DNA of 32,541 nt from Lachnospiraceae bacterium (lineage in GTDB: Bacteria; Bacillota; Clostridia; Lachnospirales; Lachnospiraceae), in NCBI GenBank assembly GCA_004556655.1, contig SFGF01000042.1:1-32541 (forward strand). Reading direction: 5' to 3'. Each line of letters opens with the position of its first letter. The stretch's first letter is position 1. A model generated the notes under the pieces. It was not told the DNA's origin. It was given only the letters and a program-made list of their open reading frames with translations, and did not search any database. The translations under genes and the position numbers were made by a program. Shown piece by piece: positions 6,594 through 14,169 of this stretch.

Positions 6594-8444
6594 TCATGTA
6601 AAAGGTAACTCTGTCTGTTCGTTGACATCCATGAATCCGTCATCATCCGTGGTGAATTCGCTCTTGAACACTTCCAAGTCCGGACATGATGCACACAATT
6701 TTTTCAAATTAAGTATGTAGCATTTCGCACGCTCTTCCTGATTTCCGTCTCCCGGAGCTTTGAAAGTACGATTATCATATCCCTTGAAATATATTTCTTT
6801 TCTCAGCTGCTTTGTGAACTGCCTGAAAGAAAGTCGGTCGCAATTCACATCTTTATCACGGAGATATTTGGTGAACTCGTCATACATAAGGTTGAGCCGT
6901 AAACACAACTCGTTCTTATCATCAGAAACCAGAAAATCAATACCTTTCCTATATATCCCTTTTTTAGCCATTGTATCTAGTTTGGTGATTGAATCTGTGA
7001 TAATGCTTTCCACCATGCCGCCGTCCTGATTATTAACAGCATTTCCTATGATTGAGTTTTTCACGATATCATCAGTGAGTCCCGTTTCTTCCCAGAGGCT
7101 TAATCCATAGGAATTATACAATTCAGACAAAAACAGGATTCCCAGGAACACATTTGACATTCCCAGAATAGTTCTCGATTTGAGTTTCTGATCTGAAAAT
7201 ACCTTACTTTCCTCAATCAGTATATTGAGACGATCATCCGTCAGATACAGTGTCATTTGAAGCAATGATTTCCCAAGCTTATTCAAAAGCTGCTCTCTTC
7301 CACATAACGCATTAAAATGCTTTGTATGGACCGATTCACGATCACTCTCTGCAAACTGAACATCAATGATTCGTTCTCTTACTGCCGGTTCATCAAAACT
7401 TGATTCACCAACAACCACGATTGGCGCACGTCTCATGTAGTTTACCACTGATTGATCCGGTCTTCCTCGCTGTGCTACCTGACAGTCATAAGCACCACGA
7501 AGTGCATCAGACATAAGATCAACAGCGATTTTTCCAATTCTTGATGGTTTATATTCCTCGTAAATTACCGGAACGAGATTGGTGCTGTTAAGCGTTTTGA
7601 GAATACTGAATTTCGATATTCCCCCACACATGATTCCTCCACCTTGCATAGAGAATAATGGTTGTATAATCTTTTCTTCGGTCTCTGACTTTCCTGATCC
7701 AGCTTGTCCTGAAACAACTAAATGGGGAAATTTAATCCTCTTCTGTCTCAGTCTCTCCTTTAAGAAAGCACAGCAGCACCAACCAATGATATTAACTGTA
7801 CGTTCGTATGTATTAAATCGAAATAGGTCTCTGGATAGTAATTTCAATTCTGTCTTGGTGATCGGTCTAACATCCAATATGTCGGATTCAATCGCCTTAT
7901 TGTCTTCTACTACAGAAATAATAGAATCTGTAGTTTTTCCACGTGCATCAACCGTCTTTTCATCTCCAACATATATCCATTCACCATCTTTTTTGTAGAT
8001 TCCGGTATATGGAAGTCCCATGCAGTGTTTATATCCAGCATACTTTGCTTTCATATAGTTCTGGATAAGTACCAGTTCAACCTCATTTCCACAGAATGTC
8101 ATATCTATTCCAGACAACTTTTTTATCTGCCTCCGGAACTGCTGCACACTTGAAAAGCTGGTCCCGTCAATAAGGCTCGTTATAATCTGTCCGTCTTGAA
8201 GATGAAACTCTATCTCGGTTTTATCTCCATCCTGCATTTTTATACCCTTCAGAGGTTCCATAACAAAGTTTGTCAGCTGTTTTGCCGTCTGATCATTTCC
8301 TCTATCCAGATAATAGCAATTACGTTCCTCAAAAACGGGAATCACTGAACTTGTTTTTCTTTGGCGGTCTTGATAATCCTGTGTGTTATCATCGGAGTTA
8401 TTTTTCTGATCAGGATTTTTCGACCTGTTTTTTGTTTTGCTCAT
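6594..8444 (-). CDS. Replicative ATPase/helicase, D5/DUF927-like, with SSB-like tail
   Basis: A 616-residue phage replication protein. The ATPase core has Walker A GQAGSGKS (246-253), a Walker B-like PVIYEEY (292-298), a sensor-1-like strand APIVVVGES (340-348) and a possible arginine finger in RERIIDVQF (356-364); this order fits SF3/D5-like or DUF927-type helicases. The N-terminal 30 residues are polar and disordered; residues 60-220 form a domain I do not recognise. The last residues, DDGFMDVNEQTELPFT, nearly repeat the C-terminal tail of the SSB encoded at 11447-11875. It most likely unwinds the phage origin with the CHC2 protein as primase accessory. No origin repeat was found in the window. 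Confidence 0.78.
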   Translation of the reverse strand: MSKTKNRSKNPDQKNNSDDNTQDYQDRQRKTSSVIPVFEERNCYYLDRGNDQTAKQLTNFVMEPLKGIKMQDGDKTEIEFHLQDGQIITSLIDGTSFSSVQQFRRQIKKLSGIDMTFCGNEVELVLIQNYMKAKYAGYKHCMGLPYTGIYKKDGEWIYVGDEKTVDARGKTTDSIISVVEDNKAIESDILDVRPITKTELKLLSRDLFRFNTYERTVNIIGWCCCAFLKERLRQKRIKFPHLVVSGQAGSGKSETEEKIIQPLFSMQGGGIMCGGISKFSILKTLNSTNLVPVIYEEYKPSRIGKIAVDLMSDALRGAYDCQVAQRGRPDQSVVNYMRRAPIVVVGESSFDEPAVRERIIDVQFAESDRESVHTKHFNALCGREQLLNKLGKSLLQMTLYLTDDRLNILIEESKVFSDQKLKSRTILGMSNVFLGILFLSELYNSYGLSLWEETGLTDDIVKNSIIGNAVNNQDGGMVESIITDSITKLDTMAKKGIYRKGIDFLVSDDKNELCLRLNLMYDEFTKYLRDKDVNCDRLSFRQFTKQLRKEIYFKGYDNRTFKAPGDGNQEERAKCYILNLKKLCASCPDLEVFKSEFTTDDDGFMDVNEQTELPFT

Positions 8445-8466
8445 ATGATTAGCCTTTCTGTTGCAT

Positions 8467-8688
8467 TTATTCTGGTGGTGTGAATTTCTCTTTCCAATCT
8501 GCGATTAGAGCCTTAAACGCCACAAATATCAGTTCTGTTGCAAAAGTATTTCCGGTATATTTTTTAAGTAAATCATCCTTATCTGATATCATTGACCTCA
8601 AAAACTTATCGTCATTTCGCATTTCTAGATACTTTTTATGATAAATCCAGACATCATTGTAAATTATCCATATTTCCTTGCTGACCAT
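8467..8688 (-). CDS. Small phage protein, unknown
   Basis: A 73-residue helical protein (MVSKEIWIIYNDVWIYHKKY at the N-terminus), resembling small phage proteins with a W-x-x-Y-x-x-Y-W helix. AAAGGAATG precedes ATG 8688. It lies 22 bases ahead of the ATPase gene, inside the replication module. Function unknown. Confidence 0.62.
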   Translation of the reverse strand: MVSKEIWIIYNDVWIYHKKYLEMRNDDKFLRSMISDKDDLLKKYTGNTFATELIFVAFKALIADWKEKFTPPE

Positions 8689-8705
8689 ATGTAAATCACA
8701 TTCCT

Positions 8706-9125
8706 TTATGCGCCATCAAATCTTGTGAAAGTTTGCGTTGCCATATCCCAATCGTAATAAACAAGCTGATCTTCCGCTTCTTTCATCAATTTAAGTGCCT
8801 CGTCAGCTCCCAGTCTTTCTTTCACTAACTGATAGAATATCTTGTTCTGCTGTGCTTTAATTTCCACCGCAGTAGCCTTCCTTGCCTTTTTCAGTTCTTG
8901 CAACTGAACAGTTTTTGTTGAAATGGCAGCGCTTGCTCTTCGGTACCATGAATCTCGAAATGAATCAGGATGACTATTTTTATACTTTGTCATCTGATTT
9001 TTTATTGAAGTAATTTCACATTTAAGCCTGTCTATTTCTTCTTCAATGTGATTCGTATTGTAAGAAAAATCATATCCGCATTTTGGACATCTTAGATGTA
9101 TCGGTTTTTCTTGTTTTAACTCCAT
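8706..9125 (-). CDS. Zinc-ribbon/coiled-coil phage protein
   Basis: A 139-residue protein: one CPKC knuckle at residues 12-15, then a long charged coiled coil (about 25-100) and a C-terminal segment (YYDWDMATQTFTRFDGA). Only one C-x2-C pair is present, so zinc may be shared in a dimer. The start at 9125 is fixed by a near-perfect AGGAGGTGA six bases upstream; a longer frame to 9239 runs inside the CHC2 gene. Neighbouring genes suggest a replication accessory role. Confidence 0.68.
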   Translation of the reverse strand: MELKQEKPIHLRCPKCGYDFSYNTNHIEEEIDRLKCEITSIKNQMTKYKNSHPDSFRDSWYRRASAAISTKTVQLQELKKARKATAVEIKAQQNKIFYQLVKERLGADEALKLMKEAEDQLVYYDWDMATQTFTRFDGA

Positions 9126-9132
9126 GTATCGT

Positions 9133-9672
9133 TCACCTCCTATCGCAATATTGCTGAAATCTCTCATCCCATTCTTCATGTAGGAGAGGCAGCATATTCC
9201 CAAGAGTGCAGAATAATTCTCCATATGGATGTGACACATGCATAACGCTCTGAAATAAATTTATTGTCCCTGATAACACCGTAAGTCCATGCAACTCAAT
9301 TCTTGATTCTTCTTCCTGCATCATCGCACGAATTCGCTGATACGCTGCTCTCTTTCTGTCATCATCACTCAGATTCTTCCCATCAGTAATCTGAATGTCA
9401 AAAACAGATGCCACAATTCTCACAGAATCTTCGAATGTCTTTCCCTCATATTCCATCACGAAATTAAATATCGTACCGCCAGCACCACATGATCTGCAAT
9501 AGTACCCATCGTTCTTGATATATCCGGAAAACACCTGCATGCTTGGGTGCTTATCATTGTGAAAAGGGCAGAGGGTAAGCCCTTTTCGATTCACTCTCAT
9601 GCCGTAATGGTTCGCTATATCCCTCATTGATACCTGTGATTTCACCCGTTCTATGTCTTCATCAAACAACAC
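9133..9672 (-). CDS. CHC2 zinc-finger protein (DnaG primase N-terminal domain only)
   Basis: A 179-residue protein with the CHC2 zinc domain of DnaG-type primases: Cys35-x2-His38 (LCPFHNDKHPS) and Cys59-x2-Cys62 (YYCRSCGAGGTIFNFV). This domain binds template DNA and sets the primer start. The catalytic TOPRIM domain that follows in DnaG is absent; the remaining 90 residues are helical. The start codon is GTG 9672 with GGGAG upstream, overlapping the nuclease gene by 11 bases. It probably works with the ATPase at 6594-8444. No polymerising primase domain is recognisable in the window. Confidence 0.85.
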   Translation of the reverse strand: MLFDEDIERVKSQVSMRDIANHYGMRVNRKGLTLCPFHNDKHPSMQVFSGYIKNDGYYCRSCGAGGTIFNFVMEYEGKTFEDSVRIVASVFDIQITDGKNLSDDDRKRAAYQRIRAMMQEEESRIELHGLTVLSGTINLFQSVMHVSHPYGELFCTLGNMLPLLHEEWDERFQQYCDRR

Positions 9673-10588
9673 TCACATCAACTCCCAGAAGCTCCAGAAT
9701 ACGCTTTCCACTTTCGCTCTTCCGGCAAAACTGAAATTCAACACCGTACTTATCCTCCATGGTGCGCATGATCTTTGCAACTTTATCCCCATTCATCGGA
9801 CCGATTGGAATATTTGCACCTTGCGCTTTCAGATCTTCCACAGCCTTTGAAAAATCAGCATTTCTCGGAATGTCCCAGTCTTTACGAATTCTCTGTTCAT
9901 ACAGCCATTGCCGCTTATTCACAAAGTGCTGTTCCAAATCGTCAATACTGTTGATCTTACGATTGGATTCGATCAGAAGAATGAACTTTGTACCGTTGTT
10001 AACTGCCCTTTTGATATCACGATGCAGGAACCCATACCGCTGCACATATAGATTCTGGAATTCTTTTTCGGCAGTTGTGGTCTTTACAGTGACTTTGTGG
10101 GATCCCGGATACTTCATAAGCATCTCTGTTTTCACTCCATCATTCGGCTTTTCATCCATATACACTGTTCCCACACATTTATTTGCTGCCCCGTTCTTCT
10201 GCATCACACAGCACTTATAAATAGTCCCTTCAATCCGGTTATTCCAGCAGAACTGACTGATTTCTCCCTCTGGGAATCTTCCATCATCGTCACCGGCGAT
10301 TAGATTGAATATGGAGTTTGCAATATCTGTATGAATCCAGCATCCTCTCTGTATAGCAAGAATCTCTTGCCGAATCGCACCTTTCGACATCTGTTTGACT
10401 TGGATATCACCAATAAACTCTTCGATATCTTTCTTTGTGTCAATTACCACACTCCGGTCATTCGGAAGAGTATAATCCCCGCAATCCAATGCTACCCTAC
10501 GCCAGAGAATCCCATGCTCACGGAAGTATTTGTGCTTGTTTTCATGTTTCTTTTCCTGCTGCCGAGTGTCCTCAAGAATTGTTATCAT
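9662..10588 (-). CDS. ERCC4-type (Mus81/XPF-like) nuclease
   Basis: A 308-residue protein with an ERCC4 nuclease core: EDTRQQ (6-11), GDYTL (37-41) and VVIDTKKDIEEF (47-58), which stands where the family has the metal-binding ERK-x3-D motif; the E and R are D and T here, a form frequent in phage members. A central insertion of about 100 residues precedes FILLIESNRKI, the next core strand. Such enzymes cut branched or flap DNA and could process replication or recombination intermediates. Start ATG 10588 forms an ATGA overlap with the upstream gene and has AGGTGG at the right distance; ATG 10594 sits on the ribosome site and is rejected. Confidence 0.75.
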   Translation of the reverse strand: MITILEDTRQQEKKHENKHKYFREHGILWRRVALDCGDYTLPNDRSVVIDTKKDIEEFIGDIQVKQMSKGAIRQEILAIQRGCWIHTDIANSIFNLIAGDDDGRFPEGEISQFCWNNRIEGTIYKCCVMQKNGAANKCVGTVYMDEKPNDGVKTEMLMKYPGSHKVTVKTTTAEKEFQNLYVQRYGFLHRDIKRAVNNGTKFILLIESNRKINSIDDLEQHFVNKRQWLYEQRIRKDWDIPRNADFSKAVEDLKAQGANIPIGPMNGDKVAKIMRTMEDKYGVEFQFCRKSESGKRILELLGVDVSVV

Positions 10589-11061
10589 GCACATCCACCT
10601 GCCTTTAACAGTTCGGGATTATCGAAAACATTTCCGATTTTATCTACCTTCGGAATCCAATACACCAGATCATTACGCATGTCATGATGTCTACCCTGCC
10701 ATTCTACGAAGAACCCAACATATTTGGAATTGAACAATCCGTATCGGATCACACCAATGGCATTATCATAGGCTATAATGTCACCTTCCCAGAAGTCCTC
10801 TTTAGTGATAAATGATGTGTCGGTGTATCGGCAAAGAGTATCCGGTATTACCTCATGCATGATAATTGTTTTTCCAAGCTCATTGATTACATTCACTTTA
10901 TTACATGCAGGATGAATATAGGTTTTTCCACCAGAATGAATGACGTCGCCAAACACCCAAGCATTATTGAAAGCGTGTTTTGGATTATCTTTGGTGGTTG
11001 TCTTAGCTCTAAACATAGGCTTACTCTTAGCTTTTGTTATTTCTTCAACCTCAAACTGCAT
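10585..11061 (-). CDS. YopX-family phage protein
   Basis: A protein of about 158 residues with YopX-family features: FRAKTT near the N-terminus, NAWVFGDVI, DFWEGDIIAYDNAIGVIRYG and the end motif GNVFDNPELL. Function unknown in all members. Start is uncertain: ATG 11061 has GGAG 9 bases upstream inside the previous gene; ATG 11076 is the alternative. A second member is cut by the left edge of the window. Confidence 0.8.
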   Translation of the reverse strand: MQFEVEEITKAKSKPMFRAKTTTKDNPKHAFNNAWVFGDVIHSGGKTYIHPACNKVNVINELGKTIIMHEVIPDTLCRYTDTSFITKEDFWEGDIIAYDNAIGVIRYGLFNSKYVGFFVEWQGRHHDMRNDLVYWIPKVDKIGNVFDNPELLKAGGCA

Positions 11062-11431
11062 TCTCGTCAACTCCATCACCTGCCCTATCACTCTCAAGCC
11101 ATTCCTCTGTTTTTACCTGTTCCGTAAGAATCTTTCTCAGCCTTTTCAAAAACAGCTCATTCGATTTGTCTTGGGCAAAACATGCAAGTTTCCCATAGAG
11201 TTTTGCCTTATCTTTATGAGACCTGCGTTGCACCCGTAAATTATGAAAAGCTGTTGCAAGCCGGTTTCTTTCCTGCTTATTCTTTGCGTTTTCAAACTTA
11301 TGACACCAATCATAGGTCTGGTTGTCAATAGCTTCATATTTCTCTTTATTTGCTTTATATTCACGTTTACAAAACTCCAGACAATTCAAGAATTCCTGAA
11401 TCACCTCAGACGGTTTCTTTTCTTCACTCAT
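11051..11431 (-). CDS. Basic helical phage protein, unknown
   Basis: A 126-residue, highly charged, Lys/Arg-rich helical protein (MSEEKKPSEVIQEFLNCLEF at the N-terminus, KNKQERNRLATAF and RVQRRSHKDKAK in the middle). Probable coiled coil or DNA-associated protein. ATG 11431 is preferred over ATG 11443 because AAAGG lies at workable distance. It follows ssb by 15 bases and so may be an SSB-module accessory. Confidence 0.62.
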   Translation of the reverse strand: MSEEKKPSEVIQEFLNCLEFCKREYKANKEKYEAIDNQTYDWCHKFENAKNKQERNRLATAFHNLRVQRRSHKDKAKLYGKLACFAQDKSNELFLKRLRKILTEQVKTEEWLESDRAGDGVDENAV

Positions 11432-11446
11432 TAGAATCACCATCCT

Positions 11447-11875
11447 TTAATTAAACGGAAGTTCCGAATCAATCCCTTCAGGGATATTCATAAATCCGTC
11501 GTCATTTGGCTTTGATGCATTCACCTGCTGACCACCAGACTGTCCGCCACCAGAACTTCCGCTCCCCTTGCTTTCTGCAAATTCCTGTTCTTCCACAACC
11601 ACATCTGTGGTGTACACCTTATTTCCGTCTTTATTGGTGTAGCTACCAGTCTGGATTCTTCCAGAAATCGTAATTCTCAGCCCCTGACGAAAATATTTCT
11701 CGGCGAATTCTGCGGATTTTCCAAAGCACACGCAAGAAATAAAATCTGCAGTCTGTTCACCTTCACGCTTGAATTTTCGTTCAACCGCCAGAGTATATCT
11801 GGCAATCGCCGTTGAGTGTTCGCCCTGTGAGTATCGAACCTCCGGATCACGAACCAGACGTCCCATTATAATCAC
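11447..11875 (-). CDS. ssb: Phage single-stranded DNA-binding protein
   Basis: A 142-residue SSB that coats single-stranded DNA during replication and recombination. The OB fold (GRLVRDPEVRY, FISCVCFGKSAEFAEKYFRQG, ISGRIQTGSYTNKDG) fills residues 5-104, then a Gly/Ser/Gln linker and the acidic tail DDGFMNIPEGIDSELPFN. SSB tips normally end in D-D-x-(I/L)-P-F with Phe last; here one residue follows Phe. The start codon is unusual: GTG 11875 is the first conventional start, but the family N-terminus M-N-K-V is matched by in-frame codons ATC-AAT-AAA-GTG from 11884, and the ribosome site AAGGTG is spaced for 11884. A four-codon ATG frame ends one base before the GTG. Confidence 0.92.
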   Translation of the reverse strand: MIIMGRLVRDPEVRYSQGEHSTAIARYTLAVERKFKREGEQTADFISCVCFGKSAEFAEKYFRQGLRITISGRIQTGSYTNKDGNKVYTTDVVVEEQEFAESKGSGSSGGGQSGGQQVNASKPNDDGFMNIPEGIDSELPFN

Positions 11876-11906
11876 TTTATTGATAAGTCATCACCTTCCT
11901 TACTAT

Positions 11907-12035
11907 TTAAAACATCCATCCTTCATAATACGCTTCTGTTTCATCTGGGAATTTCGCTCTGACCGTAATCATTCCAAAACAACACATATAAAACAATAGC
12001 AATATGATTTGAACAAGTGATTTTGTCAATTTCAT
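11907..12035 (-). CDS. 42-residue membrane or exported peptide
   Basis: A small gene with an excellent TTAGGAGG before ATG 12035. The peptide begins MKLTKSLVQIILLLFYMCCF, a typical signal-anchor, and ends in a short acidic, aromatic segment (DETEAYYEGWMF). Two adjacent cysteines at 18-19 lie inside the hydrophobic stretch. Possibly a small prophage membrane effector; function unknown. Confidence 0.6.
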   Translation of the reverse strand: MKLTKSLVQIILLLFYMCCFGMITVRAKFPDETEAYYEGWMF

Positions 12036-12051
12036 AAAATCCTCCTAACTC

Positions 12052-12075
12052 GCCGCCCACCATCAGGCAGGCGGC
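12052..12075 (-). other. Strand-specific RNA hairpin between two genes
   Basis: In minus-strand RNA GCCGCCUGCC pairs along 10 positions with GGUGGGCGGC around a UGAU loop, using two U-G pairs that would be C-A mismatches on the plus strand. It lies 3 bases upstream of the ribosome site of the 42-residue peptide gene and 10 bases after the previous stop. No T-run follows, so it is probably an mRNA stabiliser or modulator of the downstream start rather than a terminator. Confidence 0.5.
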
Positions 12076-12085
12076 TTTAAATCTC

Positions 12086-12751
12086 TTATGAAATCACCGT
12101 AAACTGTGGCATATCAGCCAATTCGAACTTCAGATACTCCTTCACGTTTCTCATTGCAGCGTTCTTCCACGCACCGCCATCTGCTTCGAAAATGGCACAA
12201 TTCACACCGCCATTACCGTCCTGCTGCATCCTGAACACAAATGCACTCTCTGGCTGCTCAACTTCAAGGAATGTCCGGAACGGTCTGAGTTTTACCGGAT
12301 TCGGTACGATAGCTTCGCCTTTAGACGCAATTCCGGTCTTAATCGTGGCTTTCTGCGTGATACCATCATCACCATACTGGGAAACCGTTCCACTCTCCAC
12401 CGTACCGGTAAACTTCAGCAGTAACTCACGATCCGGATTATCAATAAACTTAGACTGCAGTGCGATCAGGAAACTTTCATGATCCATATATCTTCCATAT
12501 CTAAATTCCGGCACCTGTGCATTCACTTCCACCAGGAATTCACGCTCACGTTCATCGTCAAGCTTAGAATACAGTGCAACTTTTGTTGGACTTTGTACAT
12601 GAATAATCATGTTCTCGTCCATGGTGTCAATGTTTGCCTTTATGTACTCTACCAGACTTGTAAGTGTGGTCATTTCGATACTTCTTGCTTTCGGGTTGAA
12701 GCTGATACGATGCAGTTCCTTGTCACAATACTGTTCGCCATCAACGCTCAT
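12086..12751 (-). CDS. Conserved phage recombination-cluster protein, N-terminus split off by an amber codon
   Basis: The continuous frame from ATG 12751 gives 221 residues, including TTLTSLVEYIKANID, MIIHVQSPTKVALYS, YMDHESFLIALQSKF, KPATIKTG-like and FEADGGAWKNAAM blocks typical of a widespread prophage protein found near recT and SSB genes. It may be distantly related to the DUF2303/YfdQ group, but I am not sure. ATG 12751 has no good ribosome site. The original start is ATG 12808 (see the next entry). Function unknown; context suggests single-strand DNA metabolism. Confidence 0.7.
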   Translation of the reverse strand: MSVDGEQYCDKELHRISFNPKARSIEMTTLTSLVEYIKANIDTMDENMIIHVQSPTKVALYSKLDDEREREFLVEVNAQVPEFRYGRYMDHESFLIALQSKFIDNPDRELLLKFTGTVESGTVSQYGDDGITQKATIKTGIASKGEAIVPNPVKLRPFRTFLEVEQPESAFVFRMQQDGNGGVNCAIFEADGGAWKNAAMRNVKEYLKFELADMPQFTVIS

Positions 12752-12808
12752 AATTTCCGGCTATCTCAGCCCTACAACATACTGTAATGCTTCTTTAATT
12801 CCACTCAT
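12752..12808 (-). pseudogene. Disconnected 5' end: 15 codons, then in-frame TAG
   Basis: ATG 12808 has a textbook GGGAGG ribosome site and reads MSGIKEALQYVVGLR, then TAG at 12761-12763, then Pro-Glu-Ile and straight into Met 12751 in the same frame. A single base change from GAG, CAG or AAG would restore one continuous 240-residue protein. The downstream ATG is 9 bases past the stop, so reinitiation could still make the shortened product. Confidence 0.65.
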
Positions 12809-12821
12809 GTTTTTCCTCCCA

Positions 12822-13214
12822 TTATCTTGCTGATCTCAAATCAACGACTTTACCTGCTGATTCCTGTGGTGTATCAGTTTTTTCAGGATCCTGCACTTCC
12901 AGATTCATTGACATCTGCCCACGAACCTGACTTCCATATTCCTCAGCGTACAACTCACCTGTTTTGATGTTCTTACCGATAGCCATTCTGGTGCCAATTG
13001 ATTTAGCTGCTGCCAGCTTCGGAACCACTGATACATCCACCGTGGTATCATCCCTGTCCTCATTCTGCTCGAATGTTACCTTGATGTTGATTTCTCTTTT
13101 GTTCTTCCATGGGGTGTTTGGGTCAAGCATATTTGCCAAAACCTGCTCCATAGCTGTGTCGAACTTTTCCTGCAGGGCGCCACCTGCAAACTCTTCAAGA
13201 TTCACTTTACTCAT
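12822..13214 (-). CDS. Conserved phage protein of the recombination cluster
   Basis: A 130-residue protein: a helical N-terminus (LEEFAGGALQEKFDTAMEQV, LDPNTPWKNKREINIKVTF) followed by beta-strands (VDVSVVPKLAAAKSIGTRM, GELYAEEYG). Similar proteins are, as far as I recall, sometimes labelled replication terminator protein in public annotation; nothing in the sequence supports that name. AAGGAG precedes ATG 13214. It is the first gene after an AT-rich gap with a perfect palindrome, so it may begin a sub-operon. Confidence 0.75.
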   Translation of the reverse strand: MSKVNLEEFAGGALQEKFDTAMEQVLANMLDPNTPWKNKREINIKVTFEQNEDRDDTTVDVSVVPKLAAAKSIGTRMAIGKNIKTGELYAEEYGSQVRGQMSMNLEVQDPEKTDTPQESAGKVVDLRSAR

Positions 13215-13268
13215 AGTGTTATTCTCCTTATAGTTATAAAATCGAAATTTATAGTTAATGTATGTAAA

Positions 13269-13282
13269 TTTGACCGGTCAAA
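13269..13282. promoter_or_regulatory. 14-bp perfect palindrome, candidate operator
   Basis: TTTGACCGGTCAAA lies in the 80-base AT-rich gap between 13214 and 13295. On the minus strand the half TTGACC could double as a -35 element for the gene at 12822-13214, though no good -10 sits at the standard distance (TAACTA is 18 bases on). A repressor-binding site is the likeliest reading; the binding protein is unknown. Confidence 0.35.
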
Positions 13283-13294
13283 ATTGGTGTTGAG

Positions 13295-13438
13295 TTACTT
13301 ATTTTTCTTATTTTTCCTCTGTTTCATCACACAGAATCCTTTCTTACAGAACCCGCCTGGAGAAATATTTATGCCACCGATATATTTCGCTTTCTCGGCT
13401 TTGTGGTAATACTTGCAGTTTATATTGTTACAATCCAT
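13295..13438 (-). CDS. 47-residue Cys-rich mini-protein
   Basis: Starts MDCNNINCKYYHK with two C-x4-C pairs (Cys3/Cys8 and Cys31/Cys36), a Gly/Pro-containing middle and a very basic end (KQRKNKKNK). Likely one zinc site and nucleic-acid contact through the tail, by inference. AAGGAG within the end of the upstream gene serves ATG 13438. One of several Cys-rich mini-proteins in this operon. Confidence 0.58.
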   Translation of the reverse strand: MDCNNINCKYYHKAEKAKYIGGINISPGGFCKKGFCVMKQRKNKKNK

Positions 13439-13441
13439 ATC

Positions 13442-14161
13442 CTACTCCTTACGTATAACTCGATGATTGATCGCTAATCCACACTCGCTAGACTTTGAAT
13501 CGCAAACATGTTGGCAAATATCCTTTTCATCACATTCTTCACAGCATATGTATTTGTGTTTATAACAGTCATATTTACATGCAAATGTATACTCACCTCT
13601 TGGTTGTCTATTACCTTCATAGTTGTTCTTCAAATGCGGATTCACGGAGCAGTTTTTGCAGTTTTCTGAATTTCCACACTCAAGAGTAGACTTTGTATCC
13701 GCAGGCTGATTCACGCACAGAAAGCAATCGCATTCGCTGTCATGTATCATCCAAAATACGTGCTCAACATTTCTCACAAATGCATCAAGATCAATAAAAT
13801 CCGTTTTCCATGACTCCGAATTATGTTTGTCATATCTGGTAATAATTGTAAATCGGGAACGGTTTTCATCGTTCACAGAAACACCTTTTTCATATTCAAC
13901 CTGTGACAAATTAAGTTCTTCAAACTCAGGAATCGAGAAAAGCAATTCTTTCAGGAAATCATAGAACTTATCTTCTTCAATATGGATAGAGTAAAACTCA
14001 TTGTCATTTATACATCGCTCATCACTTCTAAACTTGTCACGAGCTTTCTGCACGATGATTTCTGCTTTTCTTGGCTGTCTGTTTGGTGCTTGTTCAAACA
14101 GCTGTCCCGCAATCACAAACATTAAATTTTTTTCGCTTATAAATATTGTTTTGTTTCTCAT
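13442..14161 (-). CDS. Phage protein with Cys-rich C-terminal half
   Basis: A 239-residue protein. The N-terminal 150 residues (MRNKTIFISEKNLMFVIAGQ onward) are mixed alpha/beta without recognised motif; the last 90 hold 14 cysteines in clusters such as CDCFLC, CGNSENCKNC, CKYDC, ICCEEC and C-x3-C pairs, probably several zinc sites. ATG 14161 follows GAGGAGG that overlaps the stop of the MBL gene; a longer frame to 14188 runs into that gene and is rejected. Confidence 0.65.
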   Translation of the reverse strand: MRNKTIFISEKNLMFVIAGQLFEQAPNRQPRKAEIIVQKARDKFRSDERCINDNEFYSIHIEEDKFYDFLKELLFSIPEFEELNLSQVEYEKGVSVNDENRSRFTIITRYDKHNSESWKTDFIDLDAFVRNVEHVFWMIHDSECDCFLCVNQPADTKSTLECGNSENCKNCSVNPHLKNNYEGNRQPRGEYTFACKYDCYKHKYICCEECDEKDICQHVCDSKSSECGLAINHRVIRKE

Positions 14162-14169
14162 ACTCCTCC

